Shown here piece after piece: positions 42,953-51,469 of a stretch of 64,000 nt of DNA. Numbering within the stretch: position 1 is the stretch's first letter; each line of letters begins with the position of its first letter. Under the pieces are notes generated by a model, which saw only the letters and a program-made list of their open reading frames with translations, ran no database searches and was not told the DNA's origin. The position numbers and the translations under genes were made by a program. Source of the DNA: JAFDVL01 sp964631865 (GTDB lineage Bacteria > Acidobacteriota > Blastocatellia > RBC074); the NCBI GenBank assembly GCA_964631865.1, contig CAZWAK010000010.1, forward strand, positions 19,066 to 83,065, written 5' to 3'.

Positions 42953-44536
42953 ATGAAAGAGCGATTCTTCAATACCGCCGGGCCGTGCAAACCAGACCTT
43001 CATTACCTCATTCCACCGCTGGAGCGCATGAACCAGGACGAAGTCTTGGTGATGCTGGCGCAGCAAAAGTATTTCATCCTCTATGCCCCACGCCAGACGG
43101 GGAAAACGTCTTGTTTATTGGCTTTGCGCGATGAACTCAATCGGCGGGGCGAATATGCCTGCGTTTACGCCAACGTCGAAATGGCCCAATCCGCGCGCGA
43201 AAATGTGGGCGAAGCGATGCGCGCCATTTTAGGCGAAATCGCCAGCCGTGCGCGCGCCACCCTCGGCGATACCTTCCCGAAAGAAAACTTCATTCGTATC
43301 AGCGAGCAAAATCCAGCGCATTTGGCCTTGAATACATTGTTGGCCGAATGGGCGGAACATTCCGCGAAACCGCTGGTCTTGTTGTTGGACGAAGTGGACG
43401 CGCTGATTGGCGATACATTGATTTCGCTGTTGCGGCAATTGCGCGGCGGTTATGATCGTCGCCCGCAGCAATTTCCCAGCAGCATTATTTTGTGCGGTGT
43501 GCGCGACGTGCGCGATTACCGCATTCATTCGTCCGCGACCAAAGAAGTCGTGACCGGCGGCAGCGCGTTCAATATCAAATCGAAATCGTTGCGACTGGGC
43601 AATTTTACGGCAGACGAAATTCATCGTTTGTATGAACTGCATACACAGGCAACGGGGCAGGTCTTTGCACCCGATGTGTTCCCGCTGGTGTGGGAATTGA
43701 CTGAGGGGCAACCCTGGCTGGTGAATGCGTTGGCATACGAGGCCTGTTTTGAGATGAAGGAAAACCGGGATCGCACCAAGCCGATTACCGTTGAGGTGAT
43801 GCAAGAGGCGAAAGAGCGGTTGATTCTGCGCCGCGATACGCATCTCGATCAATTGGCCGATAAGTTGCAGGAAGAGCGCGTGCGCCGCGTGATTGCGCCG
43901 TTGCTGGCGGGGGAAGACGAAAGCCAACAAATTCCCGAACCCGATGTGATGTATGTGCGCGATTTGGGACTGGTGACGACTGAGGGACAACTGCGCATTG
44001 CCAATCGCATTTATCAGGAAGTCATCCCGCGCGAATTGACCTTCAGCGCGCAATTGACGATCAATCAACAACCGGAATGGTACATCACATCGGAAGGCAA
44101 AATTGATGTGCCGAAGTTGTTGGCGGCCTTCCAACAATTCTTCCGCGAACATTCCGAACATTGGGTCGAACGATTTGAGTACAAAGAAGCCGGACCGCAA
44201 TTGCTCCTCCAAGCGTTCCTGCAACGCATCGTGAACGGCGGTGGGCGCATTGAACGCGAATATGGATTGGGGCGCAAACGAACGGATTTGTTGTTGCTGT
44301 GGCCGTATGTGAGCGGTGTGCAGCGCGCGGTGATCGAATTGAAAATCTTGCGACAACAACCCGAAGAAACCATTGCCAAAGGCTTGGAACAAACCTGGGG
44401 CTATGCGGATCGTTGCGGCGCGGACGAAGCGCATTTTGTGCTCTTCGATATTGCTTCGGGGCGTTCGTGGGAAGAGCGCATTTATCATCGCACCGCCACC
44501 TATCAAGGGCGGACAATTGAGGTTTGGGGAATGTGA
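42953..44536 (+). CDS. AAA-type ATPase fused to a PD-(D/E)XK nuclease domain
   Basis: 527 residues from ATG 42953 with AGGAG upstream; the frame can be opened earlier at 42926. N-terminal FFNTAGPCKPDLHYLIPPLER, Walker A FILYAPRQTGKTSCLLAL near residues 40-52, Walker B LVLLLDEVDALIGD, then a STAND-like middle part. C-terminal nuclease: GGGRIEREYGLGRKRTDLLLLWP...AVIELKILRQ, giving D...E-x-K. This AAA plus PDDEXK family is widespread and of unknown role, possibly mobile or defensive. It is bracketed by family A elements on both sides. Confidence 0.85.
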   Translation: MKERFFNTAGPCKPDLHYLIPPLERMNQDEVLVMLAQQKYFILYAPRQTGKTSCLLALRDELNRRGEYACVYANVEMAQSARENVGEAMRAILGEIASRARATLGDTFPKENFIRISEQNPAHLALNTLLAEWAEHSAKPLVLLLDEVDALIGDTLISLLRQLRGGYDRRPQQFPSSIILCGVRDVRDYRIHSSATKEVVTGGSAFNIKSKSLRLGNFTADEIHRLYELHTQATGQVFAPDVFPLVWELTEGQPWLVNALAYEACFEMKENRDRTKPITVEVMQEAKERLILRRDTHLDQLADKLQEERVRRVIAPLLAGEDESQQIPEPDVMYVRDLGLVTTEGQLRIANRIYQEVIPRELTFSAQLTINQQPEWYITSEGKIDVPKLLAAFQQFFREHSEHWVERFEYKEAGPQLLLQAFLQRIVNGGGRIEREYGLGRKRTDLLLLWPYVSGVQRAVIELKILRQQPEETIAKGLEQTWGYADRCGADEAHFVLFDIASGRSWEERIYHRTATYQGRTIEVWGM

Positions 44537-44542
44537 GAATGT

Positions 44543-44660
44543 AGCCACGAATTCCACGAATTTTCACGAATTCTCTCGAGTTAGGACTTCAGGTTTTGGG
44601 TTTTGGATTATGGCTTCCAACCCAAAGTGAATTCGTGAAAATTCGTGAAATTCGTGGCAA
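44543..44660. repeat. Family A element with a 7-base rhythm inside
   Basis: Left arm 44543-44572 (6 bases after the ATPase stop), right arm 44630-44660 (5 bases before the next ATG). The interior reads GGACTTC, AGGTTTT, GGGTTTT, GGATTAT, GGCTTCC, AACCCAA from 44584, a heptamer series nested in the family A element. Confidence 0.82.
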
Positions 44661-44665
44661 AATCT

Positions 44666-45769
44666 ATGGTCAAAACAAATGTTGTCATAATCGGCGGAGG
44701 CGTCGTTGGCTTAGCGGCGGCAGCGGAAATCTCGCGGCACTACGACGATGTCTTTGTGCTCGAAGCTGCGCCGCGTCTGGGGCTGGGGGCTTCGACGCGC
44801 AATAGCGGCGTGATTCACGCTGGACTGTATTACGCGCCCGGTTCGCTGAAGGCGATTCATTGTGTGCGGGGCGCGCGGATGCTCTACGAGTTTTGCGCCG
44901 AGCATCGTGTGCCGTACAACCGCATCGGCAAATTTGTCGTGGCCGATGCGCGCGAGCAATTCGACGCGCTGGCCGCGATCAAAGCGCGCGGCGATCAAAA
45001 CGGCGTCGAAGGATTGGAGATTGTCGGGCGTGAATTTATTCGCCGGCACGAACCGAATGTTACGTCGCCGCTCGCGTTGTATTCGCCAAACACAGGCATC
45101 CTGGACGCCGAGGAATTGGTGCGCGCGCTGGCTCGCATTGCACAGGACAACGGCGCGCATCTGGTGACCGACACGCGGCTGGTGGGAGCCGACGTGCGCG
45201 ATGGACAAGCGTTTCTCAAAACGTCGCACGACGAAGAAGTCGCGGCGCGCGTCGTCGTGAATGCTGCCGGGTTATATTCCGATGAAGTCGCGCGGATGTT
45301 TGGTTATGACGAGCATCAGATTTATGCCTGTCGCGGCGAGTATGCCGAATTGGTGCCGAAGTTGAGTGGCATCGTGAATGGCTTGGTGTATCCGTTGCCG
45401 CCTGCGAGCGGACATGGTCTCGGCGTGCATTTCACGAAGAATATGGCGGGGCGCGTGTTGCTGGGGCCGAACGCGCGCTATGTCGAAGACAAAGAAGATT
45501 ACGAATCGAACCCGACGCCGCTGCGCGAATTTTATGAATCGGCGCGGATGATTGTCCCTTCGTTGCAATTTGACGATTTGCGACCGAGTTATTCCGGGTT
45601 GCGCTCGCGCTTGCGTCCCGCGCACGATTCGTCGTTTGCCGATTTCGTGTTGCGCCACGATCCGAACCATCCCGCAGTGATTCACGCCATCGGCATCGAG
45701 TCGCCCGGCTTGACGAGTTCGCTCTCGTTGGGGCAGGCGATTTCGGGCATGATCAAAGAATTGTTTTAG
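44666..45769 (+). CDS. FAD-dependent L-2-hydroxyglutarate oxidase-like protein (LhgO family)
   Basis: 367 residues from ATG 44666; upstream in-frame start at 44645 is repeat DNA. FAD-binding VVIIGGGVVGLAAAAEI, then the family motif STRNSGVIHAGLYYAPGSLKA, VVNAAGLYSDEVARMFG and IGIESPGLTSSLSLGQAI at the end. Oxidises L-2-hydroxyglutarate or a related 2-hydroxyacid at the membrane. It is a single gene with a family A element on each side; its stop lies at the edge of the next left arm. Confidence 0.9.
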   Translation: MVKTNVVIIGGGVVGLAAAAEISRHYDDVFVLEAAPRLGLGASTRNSGVIHAGLYYAPGSLKAIHCVRGARMLYEFCAEHRVPYNRIGKFVVADAREQFDALAAIKARGDQNGVEGLEIVGREFIRRHEPNVTSPLALYSPNTGILDAEELVRALARIAQDNGAHLVTDTRLVGADVRDGQAFLKTSHDEEVAARVVVNAAGLYSDEVARMFGYDEHQIYACRGEYAELVPKLSGIVNGLVYPLPPASGHGLGVHFTKNMAGRVLLGPNARYVEDKEDYESNPTPLREFYESARMIVPSLQFDDLRPSYSGLRSRLRPAHDSSFADFVLRHDPNHPAVIHAIGIESPGLTSSLSLGQAISGMIKELF

Positions 45770-46053
45770 CCACGAATTTCACGAATTTTCACGAATTCTC
45801 TTGGGTTTATGGAGTGCCGACGGGCTTTGCAACAATTCTCAATTTGAAAAAAGCGGGTCTCTCCGCGAGCCTCAACGGCGCGCATTGTTCCTTCTTCCTT
45901 CTTCCTTGTTGCCAGAGGGTTTCCCCGACCAACAATGAAGAAGGAAGAAGGAAGAATGTTGCTGCCACAGTTCCAACTTGAGAATTGCTGGGGGCTTTGG
46001 CTGTTGGTTTCCACTCCAAAGTAAATTCGTGAAAATTCGTGGAATTCGTGGCC
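45768..46053. repeat. Family A element containing a nested GAAGAAG-type hairpin
   Basis: Outer left arm 45768-45797, outer right arm 46023-46053. Inside lies a second inverted repeat: TTCCTTC, TTCCTTC, TTCCTTG (45888-45908) against AATGAAG, AAGGAAG, AAGGAAG, AATGTTG (45934-45961). A heptamer hairpin sits inside a family A hairpin. Confidence 0.88.
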
Positions 46054-46068
46054 AACACTCCCTCCCTT

Positions 46069-48249
46069 CTACCTGACCGAAAAGTCCATCCATTGATCGG
46101 CGCGCGCGTATTTTGGTTTCGCCAGCGGATCGGTCACGATCAAGTGAAACAAATAATCGCCGGGCGGCAGGCCATTCAGACTCAACTGTCCCGCGCACAC
46201 CAACCGCTTGGGATCGGTTTGTCCGGTTAATTCCACCGGGCGCGGCTGACTCTGATAAATCGCTTTGCCGTCTTTGTACACTTCGACCTGAATCGTCAAC
46301 TGCGATTGTTGTGTTTGCTTGTTGAGCTGCGGATTGTAGGCGATGGTGTAGTATTCAAAGGCTCCGGTGCGCGCAAACCGTCGCACCGCTGGCGTGGGCT
46401 GCGTTTCATCATTGACCGGTGGTTGGGCAGGCGGTTGGGCCGATGATTCGGCGGAGGGAACCAAGCGTCCGGTCAACGTTAAGCCCGACAACGCCAAACG
46501 ATTTTTCTTCAAATCCGGCACATTGATGAATTGTCCCGCCGCGCCAAGCTTTTCTGCCGGCGCATCGCGCAAGACGATTTTGAATTGATACGCGCCCGGT
46601 TTCAGAATCGGCGTGTCGTGCTGATAAACCAGACCCTGTTTCAGCACGCGCTTGTACTCGGCTTCGTTGAAACGCAGGCCAAACGCGCGCCCGTAATTTT
46701 CCACGGTTTTGCCGTTTTCGTCGAACGTGAATGTGACGATTTCCAGCTTCGCCGTTTTCTCGCCATTCTCGGCGTCGCTGAACGTCAGCTTCGACGAATC
46801 AATGTGCAACAGCGAACGCACGAACGAGCCGCCTTTCTCCGAGTTAAAGAAAAACGAGGTCATCTGCATCGTCAAATCACGCGCGCCGAAGGGCGAATAC
46901 AGCGCGTGCAGAATTTGTTGTTCGCGCGTCTTCGGCACTTCGCGCGCCAGCGTTTCCGGCACGCCGTAGTAGCCGGAGCGCGTGCGCACCTGCAAGCCGG
47001 GGCGTTTCAGTTTGACTTTGATGGCGTGATATTTGTTGCGGTACTTCACGTCGAAATGTTCATCGTCGGGATCGAAGCCCAATAAATAATAGCTCTCGTT
47101 GTCCTTCATCACGCGCGTCACGCCGAGGTTGATGTCATTGTTGTTCAGCACTGCAAAGCCGCCCGTTTCGCGCGCGAGCGCGACCAGGCCGTCTTGCGTG
47201 TCGAACATCTGCTGCGAGGCATTACTCATTTGTTGTGTCATTTGCTGCGGCGTCATTCCGTTCATATTGGCCGCAGCATCGGGCGTGAGCGGCAACAAGC
47301 CGCGCGTGTCAATCGTGTAAATCACGACGCTCGAACGATTCGCCAAATCCGTCAAACGGCGCAGACTTTCGAGCGCCTGCGGGTTGTCGCGGTCGCGCCC
47401 AAACAGTCGAAAACCGTCGGACAACAGAATCACCATTTTGCGCCCCGGTAATTCGCGCAAGCCGCGCACGACGAAATTCACTGCGCCGAGCGTGCCGACG
47501 GTGAAAACCGTTTCGCGGAAATCTTCGGTGCGCTCGTAGGAATCCTGTCGTTGTGCGAACTGGTCGTCGGATTCGCCCTGGCCTTGTTGTGGCTGTCCGA
47601 ACTGCACGCCAAAGCGCGGAATCATATCGCGGCCAAACGGATTCCACGTGAGCTTCTCAATCGCCGTTGTCAGCACGCGCCGATCTGCGGTGAATTGTTG
47701 CATCGCGCCCATGCCCTTGCCGGTGCGAATGATGCCGACGAGGTCGCCGTCCTGCATTTGCCGGGCGACGAATTTCTTCAAGGCCTCGCGCGCAAAATGC
47801 ATGCTCTCGAACGACATGCCCAAATCGTCTACCACGAATGCAACCGTGCGGCTGACCTGTTCGGGCGTGACCTGTTTGATCGCGGTCGTTGAGGGCGGCA
47901 GCGCGGGATTGTTCTTGTCTGCTTTTTTCGGCTCTTCAACAGGCGTCGGATTCGTGACTGTTCGGACGAGTTTGAAGTAGGAGAGTGGTTGTTTCTTGCC
48001 GTCCACGAACAACTCGAAATCATCTTCGGTCAAATCGTCCATGTGTGCGCCGTTCTTGCCTGTCACGACCGCATCAATTTGGACAAGCTGCGTGTTGATG
48101 CGAAAGACGGTTTCTGGTTCCTGCTCCTCGGTTTTGGGCACAGGAATCGGTTTGCCTTTGTCCTGCGGCGGAACTGGAATTTGCGCGACGACTTGCGAAA
48201 ACAAGAGCGCGACAGAGAGCGCAACGGAAAGAACTCGCTGAGACTGCAT
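46069..48249 (-). CDS. Secreted VWFA-related acidobacterial protein
   Basis: 726-727 residues from ATG 48249, chosen because AAGGGG precedes it and a signal peptide follows (MQSQRVLSVALSVALLFSQVVAQ). Residues 60-110 carry FRINTQLVQIDAVVTGKNGAHMDDLTEDDFELFVDGKKQ, the conserved N-terminal block of the VWFA-related acidobacterial family (TIGR03436). The VWA fold begins at TVAFVVDDLGMSFESMHFAREAL with a modified MIDAS, and GRKMVILLSDGFRLFGRD follows. The C-terminal 250 residues are beta-rich. Expected outside the cytoplasm in protein-protein contacts. It is the strongest taxonomic marker in the window. Confidence 0.9.
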   Translation of the reverse strand: MQSQRVLSVALSVALLFSQVVAQIPVPPQDKGKPIPVPKTEEQEPETVFRINTQLVQIDAVVTGKNGAHMDDLTEDDFELFVDGKKQPLSYFKLVRTVTNPTPVEEPKKADKNNPALPPSTTAIKQVTPEQVSRTVAFVVDDLGMSFESMHFAREALKKFVARQMQDGDLVGIIRTGKGMGAMQQFTADRRVLTTAIEKLTWNPFGRDMIPRFGVQFGQPQQGQGESDDQFAQRQDSYERTEDFRETVFTVGTLGAVNFVVRGLRELPGRKMVILLSDGFRLFGRDRDNPQALESLRRLTDLANRSSVVIYTIDTRGLLPLTPDAAANMNGMTPQQMTQQMSNASQQMFDTQDGLVALARETGGFAVLNNNDINLGVTRVMKDNESYYLLGFDPDDEHFDVKYRNKYHAIKVKLKRPGLQVRTRSGYYGVPETLAREVPKTREQQILHALYSPFGARDLTMQMTSFFFNSEKGGSFVRSLLHIDSSKLTFSDAENGEKTAKLEIVTFTFDENGKTVENYGRAFGLRFNEAEYKRVLKQGLVYQHDTPILKPGAYQFKIVLRDAPAEKLGAAGQFINVPDLKKNRLALSGLTLTGRLVPSAESSAQPPAQPPVNDETQPTPAVRRFARTGAFEYYTIAYNPQLNKQTQQSQLTIQVEVYKDGKAIYQSQPRPVELTGQTDPKRLVCAGQLSLNGLPPGDYLFHLIVTDPLAKPKYARADQWMDFSVR

Positions 48250-48394
48250 GGCTTTTCCCCTTTCAAATGAAGCAATCGTTGCAACGAAATAGCTGATACG
48301 CGCCAGAGAATACTCCAAAGTTGGGCGGAGGAAAACAAAAACTTTACGAAAGCGCAGGACTGGCTTGAGCCGCGCGTTTTATGATGACCTTGCT

Positions 48395-49339
48395 ATGACA
48401 ACGATTGAATTGGTTCGCGTGTGGTTGTTCCTGACAGTAGTTGGATTTGTGTTCGCGGTCGCAGGCATAACGTTGCTGCGGCGAGCCGCCGCGTGGTTGG
48501 CTAAGCGTCCGCCCAAACCGCTCTCGAAATTTCGCCGCGCAATGTTGATGTTCGCGGGGTTGGGCGTGCTGTGCATGAGCTACGCGCATTGGATTGAGCC
48601 GTACTGGGTTGAAGTCACGCGCGTGAGCTTGGCGAGTCCGAAGCTGGCAACCGCCACGCGCCCGATTCGGCTCGCGCATATCTCCGATTTGCATTGTGAT
48701 CCGGTCGAGCGCGTCGAAAATAAAATGCTCGCACTCATTGCGCAGGAAAAGCCGGATTTGATTGTGTTCACAGGCGACACGATGAATCGCGCCGACAGCT
48801 TGCCCGTGCTCAAGCAAACGTTGACGCAACTCGCGAAACTCGCGCCGACGTTTGTAGTGAAAGGGAATTGGGACGTGTGGTATTACCCGACGCTGGATTT
48901 GTTTGGCGGCACAGGCGTGAAAGAATTGAACAACGAAGCCGTCCAATTCGATGTCGCGGGCACAAGTCTGTGGTTGGTCGGAATGCCTGTGGCAGAACAA
49001 CCGAGGTTCGACAAAGCGTTTGCCGCTGTGCCGCCGAATGCATTCACGCTGATGCTTTATCACTATCCCGACGAAATCGAAAACGCACAAAAACGCAACG
49101 TGGATTTGTATTGTGCCGGTCACACGCACGGCGGCCAAATCGCGTTGCCGTTCTATGGCGCGCTGATTACGTTCTCCAAATTTGACAAGAAATACGAAGC
49201 AGGCTTCTTTCACGAAAGCCCGACGTGGCTGTATGTGAATCGCGGAATGGGCTGCGAAGGCACGCCGCACTTTCGCTTTTTTGCGCGCCCGGAAGTGACG
49301 ATGATTGAGATTTCTGCGGGAGTAGGCGGTAGGCGGTAG
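48395..49339 (+). CDS. Membrane-anchored metallophosphoesterase
   Basis: 314 residues from ATG 48395. One or two N-terminal helices (VWLFLTVVGFVFAVAGITLL and AMLMFAGLGVLCMSYAHW), then the calcineurin-like domain: IRLAHISDLHCDPV, DLIVFTGDTMN, VVKGNWDVWY, LMLYHYPDEI and LYCAGHTHGGQIALPFYG. The usual GNHD motif reads GNWD. Similar proteins (YaeI type) hydrolyse lipid-linked phosphates. The last codons (GVGGRR, stop) are encoded by the heptamer array at 49322. Confidence 0.9.
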   Translation: MTTIELVRVWLFLTVVGFVFAVAGITLLRRAAAWLAKRPPKPLSKFRRAMLMFAGLGVLCMSYAHWIEPYWVEVTRVSLASPKLATATRPIRLAHISDLHCDPVERVENKMLALIAQEKPDLIVFTGDTMNRADSLPVLKQTLTQLAKLAPTFVVKGNWDVWYYPTLDLFGGTGVKELNNEAVQFDVAGTSLWLVGMPVAEQPRFDKAFAAVPPNAFTLMLYHYPDEIENAQKRNVDLYCAGHTHGGQIALPFYGALITFSKFDKKYEAGFFHESPTWLYVNRGMGCEGTPHFRFFARPEVTMIEISAGVGGRR

Positions 49340-49451
49340 ACGGTAGACGGTAGTTTCTTGCCAACAGACTGCTGGCAGATTACGCCTCAAGAGATACCGT
49401 AACGCCGATTAGAAAAGCTACCGACTGCTGTCTACCGTCTACCGTCTACTC
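49322..49451. repeat. Heptamer inverted repeat (GTAGACG type) between convergent genes
   Basis: Left: GTAGGCG, GTAGGCG, GTAGACG, GTAGACG, GTAGTTT from 49322. Right (read on the minus strand): GTAGACG, GTAGACG, GTAGACA, GCAGTCG, ending near 49420. The arms can fold into a long stem that would lie at the 3' ends of both transcripts. The left arm supplies the upstream gene's stop. Confidence 0.88.
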
Positions 49452-49459
49452 GCCATAGC

Positions 49460-51418
49460 CTATTTCTTCGCCAACACCACTGGCGCAACCTCAACGCCGC
49501 GCATCCTCCCAAAGAAATCCCGCACAATTGGATACAACGCCGCTGGGATCGTGGTCGCTTTGACTTCCAAATGACGAGTGAAAATCAAGTGGCCATCTTT
49601 GACTTCAAAGTTCGCGCTGTACTTGCCGAACGGCATCTCCAACTTCGCCGCGTCGGGCATTTCATCCACTTCAAATCCTTCCGGTAATTTCACGCGCACC
49701 GTTTCGCTGAAGGCTTCGGATTCGAGCACCAACGGATGTTTGCGTTTCGGCTCGGTCAGATCGAGGCCGAAGCGATGCGACACGAGCGCGGGTTTGAAAA
49801 CCAGCAATTGACCGCGCATGGATTGCGCATATTCCTGCGCGACGAATTCGACATCGAGCGCGAACCTGCCTTCGGCGTGCTGATCGGCGGGTTCGACTTT
49901 GGACACGTTCGCGCCCGTGATGCCGCGCGTGATCCAACGTTCGATGCGTTTGGTGTAGTCGGGTCTGGCTAAGGCTTTGAATAAACGGCGCTCGTTGACG
50001 GCGGCTTGGCCGATGGAACGTTCGCTGATTTTCGCGTTGATGTGGCCGCTCGCCGTGAGTGTGACATCGGCCTGGCGCACGAGCTTGTTGGCTTCGGGCG
50101 GCGTCGTGGGCATCCGCATCAACTGCCCGTCGTTATTGGCGACGATCAATGCCAGACTGCCTTGCTCGTGGTCGGGCAAATCGCCGACAGGCGTGTCTTC
50201 GTCCGTCGCGTCAAAGATCAACAGCCGTCCTAATTTCGGATGCGTGATGATCGTCGGGGCTTTGGTTTCGTCGCTGACTTTGACGGCGATGATGCAGTGA
50301 TTGAATTGACCGGGCGACGGCCATTCTTCGCGCACGAACGTGGGATCGCCGGAATAAATCACGACCGGATACGCGGCGATGTTGAGCGCCTTGAGCATCG
50401 CGCGCATCAGGTTGGCTTTGTCTTTGCAATCGCCGTACGACTTCTTGAAGACTTCGAGCGACGAATGCGGGCGATAGCCGCCGCCGCGGCCCGCGCCAAT
50501 CTGAATCGAAACGTATTTGATGCCCTGCGCGTAGCGACCAATGGCTTGAATCTTCTCGAATTCGGTTTTGGCGTTGGCCGTGATTTCGCGCGCTTTGCCC
50601 GCCAGCGCGTCGTCCAATTGCACTTGCGGATCGGACAGTTCGCTCAGGTAGCGCGACACGTCCGTCCAGCTTTCAAACGTGCGCAGCAGCCCGGCGCTTT
50701 TGCCGGCGGGCGGAAAAATGCGGACGACCATGCGCGGAATCAGGTTGGCCATGCTGGGGCTGCCGGATTCGGGTTTGATGCCGTCCAGATTGCGCGCCTG
50801 CCACATGAACGTTGAACCATTCACCGTCGGCTCAATTTTCGGATGATTGAAAACCACGCCTTCCGCGCGCCAGCCTGTCGGCACGGTCACGCTGATGCCT
50901 GACGACAAGACGGGGTGCGAATCGCCGAAGCCCCAGGGGAAATACGCGAAAATGTCTTTCGTCTCGACGACGATTTCGTAGCCGAAAACTGCGCCGGGTT
51001 CGGCATCGTCTTTGCCGGAAATCATGCGGCGGCGCGCTTCGTCGTAGACATCGTTGTCGTTGGCCACGCCGTCAATCGTTTGGTCTTTGCCGTACTTGAT
51101 GACCTGACCGTTCGGGCGCAACATCCATGCGCGCATGTCTTTCACTTTTTCCGAATCGGTGTTGTAGATCGTGACGGCGGAGGCTTCGCCGCGACCGTCG
51201 CGCGAAAGGATGCGGACGGCGTGGGTGGTGATGGTAACGACCTTGCCGCTTTCATCCACCGTCACACGCGCTTCGTCGTGCAACGTGACGGCGGTGACGT
51301 CTTTGTCATACGTGGGAACAGTCGTCGTCGCTGCTTGTCGCAACCACGCCGGAACGTCGTCGCCCGCGAATACGGGCGCGGCGAAAATCAAGAGCGTCAA
51401 AATCAGGCGGATGCGCAT
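49460..51418 (-). CDS. Exported DUF3857 protein with intact transglutaminase-like domain
   Basis: 652 residues; GGAGG 7-8 bases before ATG 51418 and a signal peptide MRIRLILTLLIFAAPVFAG. N-terminal DUF3857 (DKDVTAVTLHDEARVTVDESGKVVTITTHAVRILSRDGR). Transglutaminase-like core with Cys in SYGDCKDKANLM, His in FNHCIIAV and Asp in LIFDATDED. C-terminal DUF2569/DUF3858-like beta region. Function in the envelope is unknown. A close-sized paralogue follows upstream in the same orientation. Confidence 0.88.
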   Translation of the reverse strand: MRIRLILTLLIFAAPVFAGDDVPAWLRQAATTTVPTYDKDVTAVTLHDEARVTVDESGKVVTITTHAVRILSRDGRGEASAVTIYNTDSEKVKDMRAWMLRPNGQVIKYGKDQTIDGVANDNDVYDEARRRMISGKDDAEPGAVFGYEIVVETKDIFAYFPWGFGDSHPVLSSGISVTVPTGWRAEGVVFNHPKIEPTVNGSTFMWQARNLDGIKPESGSPSMANLIPRMVVRIFPPAGKSAGLLRTFESWTDVSRYLSELSDPQVQLDDALAGKAREITANAKTEFEKIQAIGRYAQGIKYVSIQIGAGRGGGYRPHSSLEVFKKSYGDCKDKANLMRAMLKALNIAAYPVVIYSGDPTFVREEWPSPGQFNHCIIAVKVSDETKAPTIITHPKLGRLLIFDATDEDTPVGDLPDHEQGSLALIVANNDGQLMRMPTTPPEANKLVRQADVTLTASGHINAKISERSIGQAAVNERRLFKALARPDYTKRIERWITRGITGANVSKVEPADQHAEGRFALDVEFVAQEYAQSMRGQLLVFKPALVSHRFGLDLTEPKRKHPLVLESEAFSETVRVKLPEGFEVDEMPDAAKLEMPFGKYSANFEVKDGHLIFTRHLEVKATTIPAALYPIVRDFFGRMRGVEVAPVVLAKK

Positions 51419-51437
51419 GGATGAACCTCCATAGGGA

Positions 51438-51464
51438 GTAGCGCGATTTGGCCAATCGCGTTAC
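51438..51464. repeat. Short palindrome (GCGCGATTTGG type) between DUF3857 genes
   Basis: GTAGCGCGATTTGG faces CCAATCGCGTTAC; it is followed by GGTTCTC. The same design with GTTCTC after it occurs at 58857-58887. Lies in the 51-base gap between the two DUF3857 genes and could act as a terminator or attenuator. Confidence 0.7.
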
Positions 51465-51469
51465 GGTTC

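Noticed and set aside
43229..44557. Minus-strand ORF of 442 codons
   Set aside because: Antisense of the ATPase-nuclease gene; Arg/His/Gln-rich with no motif; a shadow caused by the GC-rich codon pattern.
8917..46053. REP/BIME elements moved by a RAYT transposase
   Set aside because: No Y1 (TnpA-REP) transposase gene in the window and no GTAG-type REP foot. Cannot be excluded for the whole genome.
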